Below are positions 37,860 through 45,619 of a stretch of DNA of 64,000 bases, piece after piece. How positions within the stretch are numbered: the stretch's first letter is position 1; each line of letters begins with the position of its first letter. The translations under genes and the position numbers were made by a program. The notes beneath the pieces are model-generated. The model had not been told where the DNA came from. It searched no databases and worked only from the letters and a program-made list of their open reading frames with translations. Source of the DNA: Goleter apudmare HA4340-LM2 (GTDB lineage Bacteria > Cyanobacteriota > Cyanobacteriia > Cyanobacteriales > Nostocaceae); contig JAHHHF010000080.1 of NCBI GenBank assembly GCA_019359495.1, forward strand, positions 62,001 to 126,000, in the 5' to 3' direction.

Positions 37860-38177
37860 GGGGAAAGAGGAGATTATTACTACTCGCTCAAAGTAAGTGA
37901 GGTTTTTGAGGGAGTTTGAGCTTTCTCCTCTGTTTTCTCTAAATATAGCCCACATTAGAGATGTGAGAAAAGTTATTAATACCCTTGGTGTATACTTTTC
38001 TCTTCCCCTAATCATGATTATAAATCATGAAAAACTTTGCTGTTTATATCTGTTAGCAGCAGATGTTAGCGTTTCCTGATTTAGATGAGGAACTATCTAT
38101 AGAAAGTAGGGTATTTCGCAACTTTAAATTGCCCTATTTTTGTTCTGCGAACAATTGAAAATAGAAGGTGCAATGCC
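37860..38177. promoter_or_regulatory. Leader region of the peptide export operon
   Basis: A 318-bp gene-free stretch before the adaptor gene, so it should carry the operon promoter. It contains AAAGTAAGTGAGGT (about 37,889-37,902), a 14-base word that occurs again directly before the first precursor gene (about 42,633-42,646), where it includes the ribosome-binding site. TTTTTGAGGGAGTTTGAGC follows here and resembles sequence downstream of that precursor. It may be the scar of a deleted precursor gene or a shared regulatory site. Confidence 0.4.
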
Positions 38178-39986
38178 GTGAATTCCTTACACCAAGAGGC
38201 AAACTATTTTGGGAACAGGTTTGATGAACCTAACCTAGAACAGATCCATTCCGTTGCAGCTAACGAATTTCTGCCCCATATCGGGAAATGGATCAATATC
38301 GGCGCGGGAGTTCTGATCAGCACCTTTGCGATCGCACTGGGTTTGACATCAGTACTGAATTACAACATCACAGTCAAAGTGCCTGCAAGTGTCCGTCCAC
38401 AGGGCGAACTGGGTGTGATTCAGCCTGCGATCGCTGGTACTGTGCAAAAGATAACGGTGAGAGAAAATCAAGTCGTTACCCAAGGACAACCTATTGCTTA
38501 CGTTGATGATTCCCGCTTACGGAATCAAAAGAGCCAATTAGAAAACAGTATTCAGCAAAGTCTATTGCAACTCAATCCCATTGATGCCCAACTCGGTGAA
38601 ATCAATATCCAGATTGCAGCGCAGACAAACTTAATTAACCGTACAATCATAGCTGCACAAGCGGAACTCATGGGTACTCAACGCAACTATCAAGACCAAC
38701 AAACAAACGCTACAGCAGATATAACGCAAGCTTCAGCCGCTTTGACCTTGGCTAGAGTCCAACGAGACCGATTACGGCGAGAAAAACTTTTAACTGCAAC
38801 CGTACAAGAAACAGCAGCCGCTTTGAACTTAGCCAAGGCGCAACAAGAACGATTGCAGCGCGAAAAACTCTTAACCACAACTGTACAAGAAGCTGAAGCC
38901 GCCTTGAACTTGGCTAGGGAACAGCAAAACCGATTGCAACGGGACAACCTGCTAAATGCAACTGTGCAAGAAGCCGCAGCCGCCTTGGCTTTAGCTAGAG
39001 TACAAAAAGATAGATTACAGCCGATAGTCGCTTCAGGAGCCATTTCTCGGACTTTTTTTGAAGAAAAAGCCCAAGCCGTGAAATCAGCCGAGGCGCAGTT
39101 AGCACAAGCTAAAGCTAATGCTCAAAACCTCTTGGATGAAAAAGCCCAAGCCGTGAAGTCAGCACAAGCGAGGTTAGAACAGACTAAAGCTAACACTCAA
39201 AACCTCTTGGAGGAAAAAGCCCAAGCTGTGAAGTCAGCACAAGCGAGGTTAGAACAGACTAAAGCTAACGCTCAAAACCTCTTGGAGGAAAAAGACCAGG
39301 CTCTAACGATCGCTCAAACGAACCTAGAAAAAGCTAGAACCGCCATCAATCCCAGTCACGCTAATGTCATTGTGGCATCAGAACGCATTAATCAAGAACG
39401 GGCAAGCGGTGAGGCTACCTTAGCAGCTTTGAATAAAGAAAAAGAGACTCTCCTTCAACAACGCCTAGAATTCCAAAAACAACTAGATAGTACTCGTAAA
39501 GAGCTGCAACAAATCGAAAATGACCTGAATAAGAGTGTGATTAGAGCACCCATTACAGGTACTGTAATGCAACTAAAACTTCGCAACCCCGGACAGGTAA
39601 TACAACCAAGTGAAGCGGTCGCTCAGATTGCTCCCTTGAAGGCCCCAATAGTGATCAAGGCGCAAGTCCCAGCCCAAGACATTGACAAGGTCAAAACTGG
39701 TCAAAAAGTTCAGATGCAAGTTTCAGCTTGTCCCTATCCAGAATTTGGCACTTTACAAGGGACAGTGAAAACTGTAGCACCAGATGCCCTCCTAGTAGAA
39801 ACCAATAGTCCCAATCCCGTAGCTAGCTATGAGGTAACTATTACACCCAATACAACCTATCTGGGTAGAGGCGATCGCCAATGTCATTTGAAATCAGGTA
39901 TGGAAGGTAGGGCTGATATTATTTCCCGCCAGGAAACAGTACTTTTGTTCATTCTCCGCAAAGCCAGGTTAATCACCAATGTTTAA
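38178..39986 (+). CDS. HlyD-family membrane fusion protein of a peptide exporter
   Basis: A 602-residue adaptor with one membrane helix (about 40-63). The lipoyl halves flank a very long coiled coil (about 115-450), and a C-terminal beta domain follows. The hairpin contains two tandem-repeat blocks. About 3.5 units of 27 residues (AALNLAKAQQERLQREKLL type; about 38,740-39,020) lie on one arm. About four units of 25 residues (EKAQAVKSAQARLEQTKANA type; about 39,060-39,360) lie on the other. Translation starts at GTG 38178 after AAGGTG; an ATG at 38173 runs straight into a stop. It overlaps the transporter gene by eight bases. Confidence 0.92.
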   Translation: MNSLHQEANYFGNRFDEPNLEQIHSVAANEFLPHIGKWINIGAGVLISTFAIALGLTSVLNYNITVKVPASVRPQGELGVIQPAIAGTVQKITVRENQVVTQGQPIAYVDDSRLRNQKSQLENSIQQSLLQLNPIDAQLGEINIQIAAQTNLINRTIIAAQAELMGTQRNYQDQQTNATADITQASAALTLARVQRDRLRREKLLTATVQETAAALNLAKAQQERLQREKLLTTTVQEAEAALNLAREQQNRLQRDNLLNATVQEAAAALALARVQKDRLQPIVASGAISRTFFEEKAQAVKSAEAQLAQAKANAQNLLDEKAQAVKSAQARLEQTKANTQNLLEEKAQAVKSAQARLEQTKANAQNLLEEKDQALTIAQTNLEKARTAINPSHANVIVASERINQERASGEATLAALNKEKETLLQQRLEFQKQLDSTRKELQQIENDLNKSVIRAPITGTVMQLKLRNPGQVIQPSEAVAQIAPLKAPIVIKAQVPAQDIDKVKTGQKVQMQVSACPYPEFGTLQGTVKTVAPDALLVETNSPNPVASYEVTITPNTTYLGRGDRQCHLKSGMEGRADIISRQETVLLFILRKARLITNV

Positions 39987-42147
39987 TCTATTCCAACTCC
40001 GTAAAAACTATCAATGTGTTTTACAGGCTAGTGAAGAAGATTGTGGCGCCGCCTGTCTAGCCTCGATTTGCAAACATCACAAACGCTTTCTCAGCATCAA
40101 TCGCAGCCGAGAAGCTGTCGGTACTGGACAGTTGGGCACAACTTTGTTAGGTCTCAAACGTGGATCTGATACTCTGGGCTTTAATAGCAGAGCAGTCAAA
40201 GCCTCACCGGCGATCATAGACAGAATCAAAGAATTGCCACTACCAGCCATCATCCATTGGCAAGGCTACCACTGGGTTGTGTTGCATGACAAGCGGGGCA
40301 ACAAGTACGTTATTGGCGATCCAGCCGTGGGTATGCGTTATGTTGACCGCGAAGAGTTAAAAGCAGCTTGGAATGGCGTCATGCTCTTACTAGAGCCAGA
40401 TCCAGAGCGCTTTTATGAGCAGCCCCACGAAGCAGCAAAAAACGGTTTCGGACGCTTTTTTCAACGCGTCTTACCTTATAGAGGACTGCTGACTCAAGTT
40501 TTGCTGATCAATATTGTTATGGGTTTACTTGCTTTAGGTACACCCGTCCTCATTCAATTACTCACAGATGATGTATTGGTGCGTGGAGATACCCGGTTAC
40601 TCACGGTTGTGGTGTCAGCTGTGATTGTTATGAGCTTGTTTAGTAGTAGCCTGCAAGTATTGCAAGCCACTATGGTTGCTCACTTTGGACAAAGGTTGCA
40701 ATTAGGATTAGTTTTAGAATTTGGGCGTAAAATCCTCCACCTCCCTTTGAATTATTATGAAGCCCGTCGCAGTGGCGAAATTACTAGCCGACTGCGCGAT
40801 ATCAATGAAATCAACCAGTTAGTATCACAGGTTGTGGTGCTTTTACCTAGTCAGTTTTTTATTGCAGTAGTTTCTTTCTGCTTAATGATGTTTTATAGCT
40901 GGAAACTGACACTTGCAGTCATCCTGATTGCTGCTTTAATGACCCTCTCGACCCTCCCTTTTTTACCCATCCTCCAACAGAAAACCCGCAGTCTTTTGGT
41001 TCTGAGGTCAGAAAATCAAGGCGTTTTAGTAGAAACGTTTAAAGGCGCACAGGTGCTAAAAACTACAAACGCCGCTCCTCAGTTTTGGGATGAACTCCAA
41101 AGTCGTTTTGGTCGTCTAGCAAATCTCACTTTCAGCACTATTCAAATCGGAATTATCAACAATACTGTTGCTGATCTCCTTTCCACCATTGGTGGTGTAA
41201 TGTTACTGGGACTAGGGAGCATTTTGGTGATTCAAGGCGAGTTAAGTATTGGTCAAATGCTCGCTTTTAACGCCTTACAAGTTAATATTCTGAATTTAAT
41301 TAGCTCCTTAATTGGTTTCGTCGATGAATATTTTCGCTCTCAAACTGCCATTTCTCGCCTTTTGGAAGTCATAGATGCTACACCAGAAGTAATTGGCGGT
41401 AGTCAAAAACCGATAATCCAAATCTCCGGTGATGCAGACATTCGTTGTTCTCATCTGCAATTCCATCACCCTGGTAGAGTTGATTTGTTAGAAGATTTTT
41501 CTCTTACTCTTCCTGGCGGGAAAGCGATCGCTTTAATTGGTCAGTCTGGTTGTGGTAAAAGTACTTTAGCCAAGCTGCTAGGAGGTTTATATCAGCCCAA
41601 CTCTGGCAATATCCGCATTGGCTTCTTTAATCTCCAAGACCTTTCTCTAGATTCTCTACGACAACAGGTAGTTTACATACCCCAAGAACCTCACTTCTGG
41701 AGTCGCTCAATTATCGAGAATTTCCGCTTAGGAACGCCTTATATTTCTTTTGAAGAGATTGTCAAAGCTTGTCACATTGCTGATGCAGACGGCTTTATCA
41801 GTCAACTACCCAATCAGTATCAAACAGTTCTAGGAGAATTTGGGGCGAATCTCTCCGGTGGACAAAGACAACGATTAGCGATCGCTCGCGGAATTCTCAC
41901 CAATCCACCTGTGCTGATTCTAGACGAAGCCACAGCTGGACTTGATCCAGTCAGTGAATCTCAAGTGTTAGACCGAATCTTAGAACATCGCCAAGGTAGA
42001 ACCACAATTCTGATCACCCATCGTCCTAGTGTCGTTAATCGAGCTGATTGGATTGTGCTACTAGATAAAGGTCAGGTGCAACTACAAGGTACTTTAGATA
42101 CTTTTCTCTCGCAACAAGGAGAGCATCTAAAGTTTCTCACGGTTTGA
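39979..42147 (+). CDS. Peptidase-containing ABC transporter (C39 type) for double-glycine peptides
   Basis: A 722-residue PCAT. The N-terminal C39 cysteine peptidase has the catalytic C22 (ASEEDCGAACLA), H98 (GYHWVVLH) and D114 (GDPAVG). The membrane domain covers about 160-460. The ATPase has Walker A GQSGCGKST (521), signature LSGGQRQRLA (625) and Walker B VLILDEATAGLD (645). Such transporters cut leaders after Gly-Gly and export the core through the HlyD adaptor and a TolC-type channel. All key residues are intact. The three precursors at 42.6-44.0 kb are the obvious cargo. Confidence 0.95.
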   Translation: MFNLFQLRKNYQCVLQASEEDCGAACLASICKHHKRFLSINRSREAVGTGQLGTTLLGLKRGSDTLGFNSRAVKASPAIIDRIKELPLPAIIHWQGYHWVVLHDKRGNKYVIGDPAVGMRYVDREELKAAWNGVMLLLEPDPERFYEQPHEAAKNGFGRFFQRVLPYRGLLTQVLLINIVMGLLALGTPVLIQLLTDDVLVRGDTRLLTVVVSAVIVMSLFSSSLQVLQATMVAHFGQRLQLGLVLEFGRKILHLPLNYYEARRSGEITSRLRDINEINQLVSQVVVLLPSQFFIAVVSFCLMMFYSWKLTLAVILIAALMTLSTLPFLPILQQKTRSLLVLRSENQGVLVETFKGAQVLKTTNAAPQFWDELQSRFGRLANLTFSTIQIGIINNTVADLLSTIGGVMLLGLGSILVIQGELSIGQMLAFNALQVNILNLISSLIGFVDEYFRSQTAISRLLEVIDATPEVIGGSQKPIIQISGDADIRCSHLQFHHPGRVDLLEDFSLTLPGGKAIALIGQSGCGKSTLAKLLGGLYQPNSGNIRIGFFNLQDLSLDSLRQQVVYIPQEPHFWSRSIIENFRLGTPYISFEEIVKACHIADADGFISQLPNQYQTVLGEFGANLSGGQRQRLAIARGILTNPPVLILDEATAGLDPVSESQVLDRILEHRQGRTTILITHRPSVVNRADWIVLLDKGQVQLQGTLDTFLSQQGEHLKFLTV

Positions 42148-42656
42148 CAGTTGCTCAGATCCTCTAAATTAAGAATTTAGACTTCTCCTGCCATAAAGAC
42201 AAACACCACAAGCTTTTTTGTAATACTTCAAATGGGAGTTATTCAGATGATTTTCACTTAAGTTAGTGCCATTTATATGTAGGGTGTGTTATTGCGGAGC
42301 GTAACGCACCAAAATAGTATGATGGTGCATTAGCCTTTGGCATAATGCAACAATATTCAGCAACAATAGCTCCCTTATATGTATTTCAAAAATCAAATAT
42401 GAGCGCATAAAATATATGTGCTCATGCCAGCAAAGTAAAGCAATTGTAGGAAAACATAATTGCTTTGCTTTGCTGTGATTTTATGTGTTTATTTGTCGCC
42501 GTAATTAAATAATCATTCCTGATTATTCATGAGTCAAAAGTAATAAATTTAATCCAAGATATTCTGACTTTAGACTAATTTAAAAAATGAACAAATAGCT
42601 AATAATAAAAACATAGGTGAACAACACCTATATAAAGTAAGTGAGGTCAAGATTTT
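42148..42656. promoter_or_regulatory. Spacer before the precursor genes, with a decayed repeat and a small operator-like palindrome
   Basis: It contains a decayed copy of the GTAGGGTGTGTTA element (about 42,279-42,350). Immediately before the first precursor it has the inverted repeat ATAGGTG (42,613-42,619) with CACCTAT (42,625-42,631), then the GTGAGGT ribosome-binding site. The palindrome could be an operator or a 5' hairpin. The precursors therefore probably have their own promoter, separate from the export genes. Confidence 0.45.
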
Positions 42657-42863
42657 ATGTCAACTCAAATGCTCATGTCTGATTTGTTAACAGATTTATC
42701 CACAGACGAACAACAGCTCCTAGCTGGTGGACAAGTCTTAGGACGTGAAGATGAAACTGATGATGAATCAGAATTTGATGATGAAGGAGAAATGCGAAGA
42801 GGGCGTGCTAAGACTTTCATTATCAGAAGCCGTGCAATTGTTAGAGTCCGGAAGTTGCGCTAA
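42657..42863 (+). CDS. Double-glycine precursor peptide 1 (acidic-basic core)
   Basis: A 68-residue precursor. The 25-residue leader (MSTQMLMSDLLTDLSTDEQQ then LLAGG) ends at Gly24-Gly25, the site expected for the C39 peptidase. The 43-residue core has an acidic first half (REDETDDESEFDDEGE) and a strongly basic, hydrophobic tail (RRGRAKTFIIRSRAIVRVRK), with no cysteine. The acidic part may neutralise the tail until a second cut. The ribosome-binding site is GAGGT, ten bases before the ATG. A hairpin at 42,985-43,020 probably ends the transcript. No family name can be assigned to the core. Confidence 0.88.
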   Translation: MSTQMLMSDLLTDLSTDEQQLLAGGQVLGREDETDDESEFDDEGEMRRGRAKTFIIRSRAIVRVRKLR

Positions 42864-42984
42864 CTTTTGCAGTGAGTGTGGTGAGGAGAAAACTCACATA
42901 GCTCCCTATAACTAACTTAGTTTTTGAGTGAGTTCGGGTAGTCTATTATCTTGTCTTAAGACATGAAATAAACGATCCAAAACA

Positions 42985-43028
42985 AGAAAGCTAGTTTCTA
43001 TACTTAGCATCTAGCTTTCTGTTTTCTC
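42985..43028 (+). terminator. Terminator after precursor 1
   Basis: A 10-bp perfect stem, AGAAAGCTAG (42985-42994) with CTAGCTTTCT (43011-43020), is followed by GTTTTCTCT. Confidence 0.7.
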
Positions 43029-43057
43029 TGGTGTTAAATGCAATTAGTTAAATACTA

Positions 43058-43404
43058 TTGACTAATTGATGCTCACATTTGTTGCGGTATAGCTTCAAGA
43101 GTTAGCCGTAATTTCCCACTCATCAAGGCATTTTACTTGTATGAGTTCTCTGCAACACTTATGTAAGAAATTGAGGTGACTAATTATGTCAGCACTAATG
43201 ATTGCATCTAATTTTCTTGTGGATTTATCCACAGAAGAACAGCAACTTCTATCTGGCGGACAAAAAAGTGGCAGTGATGACGATAATGACGACGATGAAT
43301 GCTTGGAAAAATGTTTGAAAAAGAAGAAATGCTGGAAAAAGTATAAGTCCTGCGACAAAAAATGTGATTGATTTGATGACTGCTGGTTGACTAATTGATG
43401 CTCA
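43058..43404 (+). repeat. 18-bp direct repeats flanking precursor 2
   Basis: TTGACTAATTGATGCTCA occurs exactly at 43,058-43,075 and 43,387-43,404, one copy on each side of the precursor 2 gene, 329 bp apart. This could be the footprint of a duplication or of insertion of a precursor cassette. Confidence 0.75.
43186..43371 (+). CDS. Double-glycine precursor peptide 2 (five-cysteine, Lys-rich core)
   Basis: A 61-residue precursor. The leader of 25 residues (MSALMIASNFLVDLSTEEQQ then LLSGG) is close to those of precursors 1 and 3. The 36-residue core starts with an Asp-rich stretch (DDDNDDDE). A lysine-rich half follows with five cysteines in the pattern C-x3-C-x5-C-x6-C-x3-C. An odd number of cysteines suggests one free thiol or a dimer if disulfides form. 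The ribosome-binding site GAGGT lies 11 bases before the ATG. A short palindrome (43,423-43,441) follows. The core resembles no family I can name. Confidence 0.88.
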   Translation: MSALMIASNFLVDLSTEEQQLLSGGQKSGSDDDNDDDECLEKCLKKKKCWKKYKSCDKKCD

Positions 43405-43422
43405 TTCACATTATTGATAAGA

Positions 43423-43441
43423 AAAAGTACTAAGTACTTTT
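43423..43441 (+). terminator. Palindrome after precursor 2
   Basis: AAAAGTACT and AGTACTTTT form a 9-bp near-perfect palindrome with a one-base centre, 52 bases after the stop. A second hairpin (GCACCT about 43,515 with AGGTGC about 43,543) follows and could be the more effective terminator. Confidence 0.45.
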
Positions 43442-43830
43442 CTGTCCCCACTTTTTGCTTCAAGGCTCAGTAATGTTTTTTTTAATTCACTCAAAGAAAG
43501 GGATTTAACTTCGCACCTGTTAAGGTACTTTACCAACATAGGTGCTTATTTATTGATAATGCTAAATTAGCAGAATAATCAGTAATATTTGATATTCTAA
43601 ATATTAGCAATTTATCTTAAATAACTTAATATAAGATATTCAACATATTGCGACTTTAATTATCAATCAAAAGCCATAAATTTAGATTACAAATTTACTT
43701 CTTAAGACTAATTTAATCCTAAGCAATACATCTAAAAATAAGACTATAGGATTTATGCATTGATGTCTTTTGTACATCTGTGTATACCTCCTATATACAA
43801 AATTCGTGTACAAAGTTGAGGTAGTGAATT

Positions 43831-43986
43831 ATGTCAACTCAAATCATCACATCTGATTTACTTGTGGACTTATCCACCGAAGAACAACAACAATTATCTG
43901 GAGGAAGATACGGCTTTCGTCGTGGCGGTTTCCGTCGTGGCGGTTTCCGTCGTGGCGGCTTCCGTCGCTTCGGTTACTTTTTTTAA
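43831..43986 (+). CDS. Double-glycine precursor peptide 3 (Arg/Gly/Phe pentapeptide-repeat core)
   Basis: A 51-residue precursor. The leader is MSTQIITSDLLVDLSTEEQQ then QLSGG. It has the same length and near-identical sequence as the leaders of precursors 1 and 2. The 26-residue core runs RYGFRRGG, then a GFRRG-type pentapeptide repeated almost perfectly, ending FRRFGYFF. It has nine arginines and no acidic residue, so it is extremely cationic and aromatic. At DNA level the repeat is a 15-bp unit (CGTGGCGGTTTCCGT). The ribosome-binding site GAGGT lies nine bases before the ATG. A terminator-like hairpin follows at 44,063. Confidence 0.9.
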   Translation: MSTQIITSDLLVDLSTEEQQQLSGGRYGFRRGGFRRGGFRRGGFRRFGYFF

Positions 43987-44041
43987 GTCGGTACAGTCCA
44001 CATACCAATTAATCCCCTAGTTTAAACTGGGCAGTTGCTTA

Positions 44042-44061
44042 CTACGGTGTACACACAAGTC
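44042..44061 (-). repeat. 20-bp end fragment of the TGTACACACAA element
   Basis: This is exactly the inverted copy of 32,851-32,870. It marks either a truncated copy of that element or a shared insertion end just behind precursor 3. Confidence 0.7.
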
Positions 44062-44062
44062 A

Positions 44063-44131
44063 AACCTCACCCTCTCTTTGCCTTGTGGGTGAGTCTTTTC
44101 CTATCCAGGAGAGGATGAGGTTTTGATTTTT
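44063..44131 (+). terminator. Terminator-like hairpin after precursor 3
   Basis: AACCTCACCCTCTC (44063-44076) pairs with GAGAGGATGAGGTT (44109-44122) with one mismatch, and is followed by TTGATTTTT. Confidence 0.6.
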
Positions 44132-44262
44132 CGTTTGTAGAATTTCTTTTGAAGGGGAAAATCAGATCACCATATCTGAAAATAAAAAAGAATGCGATCG
44201 CATCCTGTTATGACTTACATAAATTACAGATTTATTCTCTGGTGAAAAAGCGTAATTTTGTT

Positions 44263-45171
44263 TTATTGATTATCTGATTCAGCCAGCTTAATCGTATCCA
44301 TAATCCAATCTTGTAAAATTGGATTGACTAACTCCGGGGCTTCATCCTGCGGACAATGTCCCACCCCTTCTAAAGGGATAAACTTTAACACTTGCGGGTA
44401 ATTGGCAAACTCTCTACCTAAATCAACTGGTTCCCAAGGGTCAGCAGTCCCCCATAAAATAATTGCCGGACAAGGTAGTAAAGGTAAAAGGTCTTCAGGT
44501 AAAGGGCCTGATGAATAAGCAGTAAAGGCCAAAAACACTGCTATAGCACCCGGATCACTGGCTGGTGCAGTTAGTATATCGACTAATTCGTCTGTCACCG
44601 CCGCCGCATTGGCGTAGGCTTGCAGCAGAATTTTCCGCACAGTTTTTGGCTTGGCGACTTGATTGAAAAAGAACTCACCAACTGGTTTGATAGATAACAG
44701 GCGTTGTAGCACAGGCGCGCCAAAGCGACGAGTCCAGGGTAAAGTTTGCCGTTTGCGATCGTGTAATAGCCGCAGAGAACAGTTGAGTAACGCCACGCCC
44801 AAAGCAATATCGGGGTTGCTGACTGCTGCTTGCATAGCCACAATACAGCCAATGGAATTTCCTACTAAAAAAGCTGGTTCCCCCACCACTTCACGACAAA
44901 AATCTGCTATCTGCTGTCCCCAGGTTTCCAGTGTGTAAGCAATTTTTTCACCCGGATCGGGTTTAGCTGAACTACCAAAGCCAATTAAATCGATCGCATA
45001 AACACGACAATTTTCTGCTAATACAGGGATATTGTGACGCCAGTGCCACGATGAAGCCCCAAACCCATGCACTAGTACAACAGCCGGGCCGGCGGTTCCT
45101 TGGGTTTGATAGCAGATGGGGAAACCTTGCCAAATCCAAGTTTGTGGTGAGGTAAATGCTATAGACATCAT
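44263..45171 (-). CDS. Alpha/beta-hydrolase fold protein
   Basis: A 302-residue alpha/beta hydrolase. Visible elements are the oxyanion region VVLVHGFGASSWHWRHNI, the nucleophile elbow GNSIGC, the acid in GTADPWEPVD, and the histidine in GVGHCPQDE. In cyanobacteria and plants, similar proteins include pheophytinase and chlorophyll-dephytylase-like hydrolases, so a role in chlorophyll side-chain removal is possible but not proven. The first codons are ATG ATG; either could start. It is convergent with the peptide precursor genes and probably unrelated to them. Confidence 0.88.
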   Translation of the reverse strand: MMSIAFTSPQTWIWQGFPICYQTQGTAGPAVVLVHGFGASSWHWRHNIPVLAENCRVYAIDLIGFGSSAKPDPGEKIAYTLETWGQQIADFCREVVGEPAFLVGNSIGCIVAMQAAVSNPDIALGVALLNCSLRLLHDRKRQTLPWTRRFGAPVLQRLLSIKPVGEFFFNQVAKPKTVRKILLQAYANAAAVTDELVDILTAPASDPGAIAVFLAFTAYSSGPLPEDLLPLLPCPAIILWGTADPWEPVDLGREFANYPQVLKFIPLEGVGHCPQDEAPELVNPILQDWIMDTIKLAESDNQ

Positions 45172-45619
45172 TAGTTTGTATTTTTTATCAAAATTAATAA
45201 TAATTAAATAAATTAATTCTGCACTTAGAGCCAGCTTGTTGTTATTTTGACGTAAACATTTACATTGCTAATATTTTCTTTGAGTTGTAGTCTGACTGCT
45301 GTTAATAATACTTGATATTTCGTAATCTTGCTTTTTCACAATCCAGCAAAAGTTAACTACTATCTTGTAACTAGCCGATTTTGGGGAGTTTTACCAGAAC
45401 AGCAGCTGCTTCTAGTAGTAAATTCATGAAAATCATCATATCGTTGGGTGTAATGGGATGAAATTAACACCAGTAGTAGATTCAGTAGTTTCACAATTTA
45501 CGACAACTAAATTGCTCTATAGAATTAGGGCAGATCAAGCATCTGCTAAGGAGTGGTTTGCAACTGGACACTGACGCTAAATTTTACAAGATTTTTTTGT
45601 TCCTAGTTCCTTCGAGATT
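45172..45619. other. Divergent intergenic region, 448 bp
   Basis: It should contain promoters for the hydrolase (left) and the peroxiredoxin-like gene (right). A 38-codon open frame at 45,458-45,574 (ATG, product beginning MKLTPVVDSVVSQF) has no clear ribosome-binding site, and I do not call it as a gene. Confidence 0.35.

Noticed and set aside
38690-39043. 117-codon minus-strand frame opposite the adaptor gene
   Set aside because: It mirrors the tandem repeats of the HlyD-type gene and is a shadow of that coding sequence.
45458-45574. 38-codon open frame beginning MKLTPVVDSVVSQF upstream of the peroxiredoxin-like gene
   Set aside because: There is no ribosome-binding site and no recognisable family. 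It is too short to support without conservation data.
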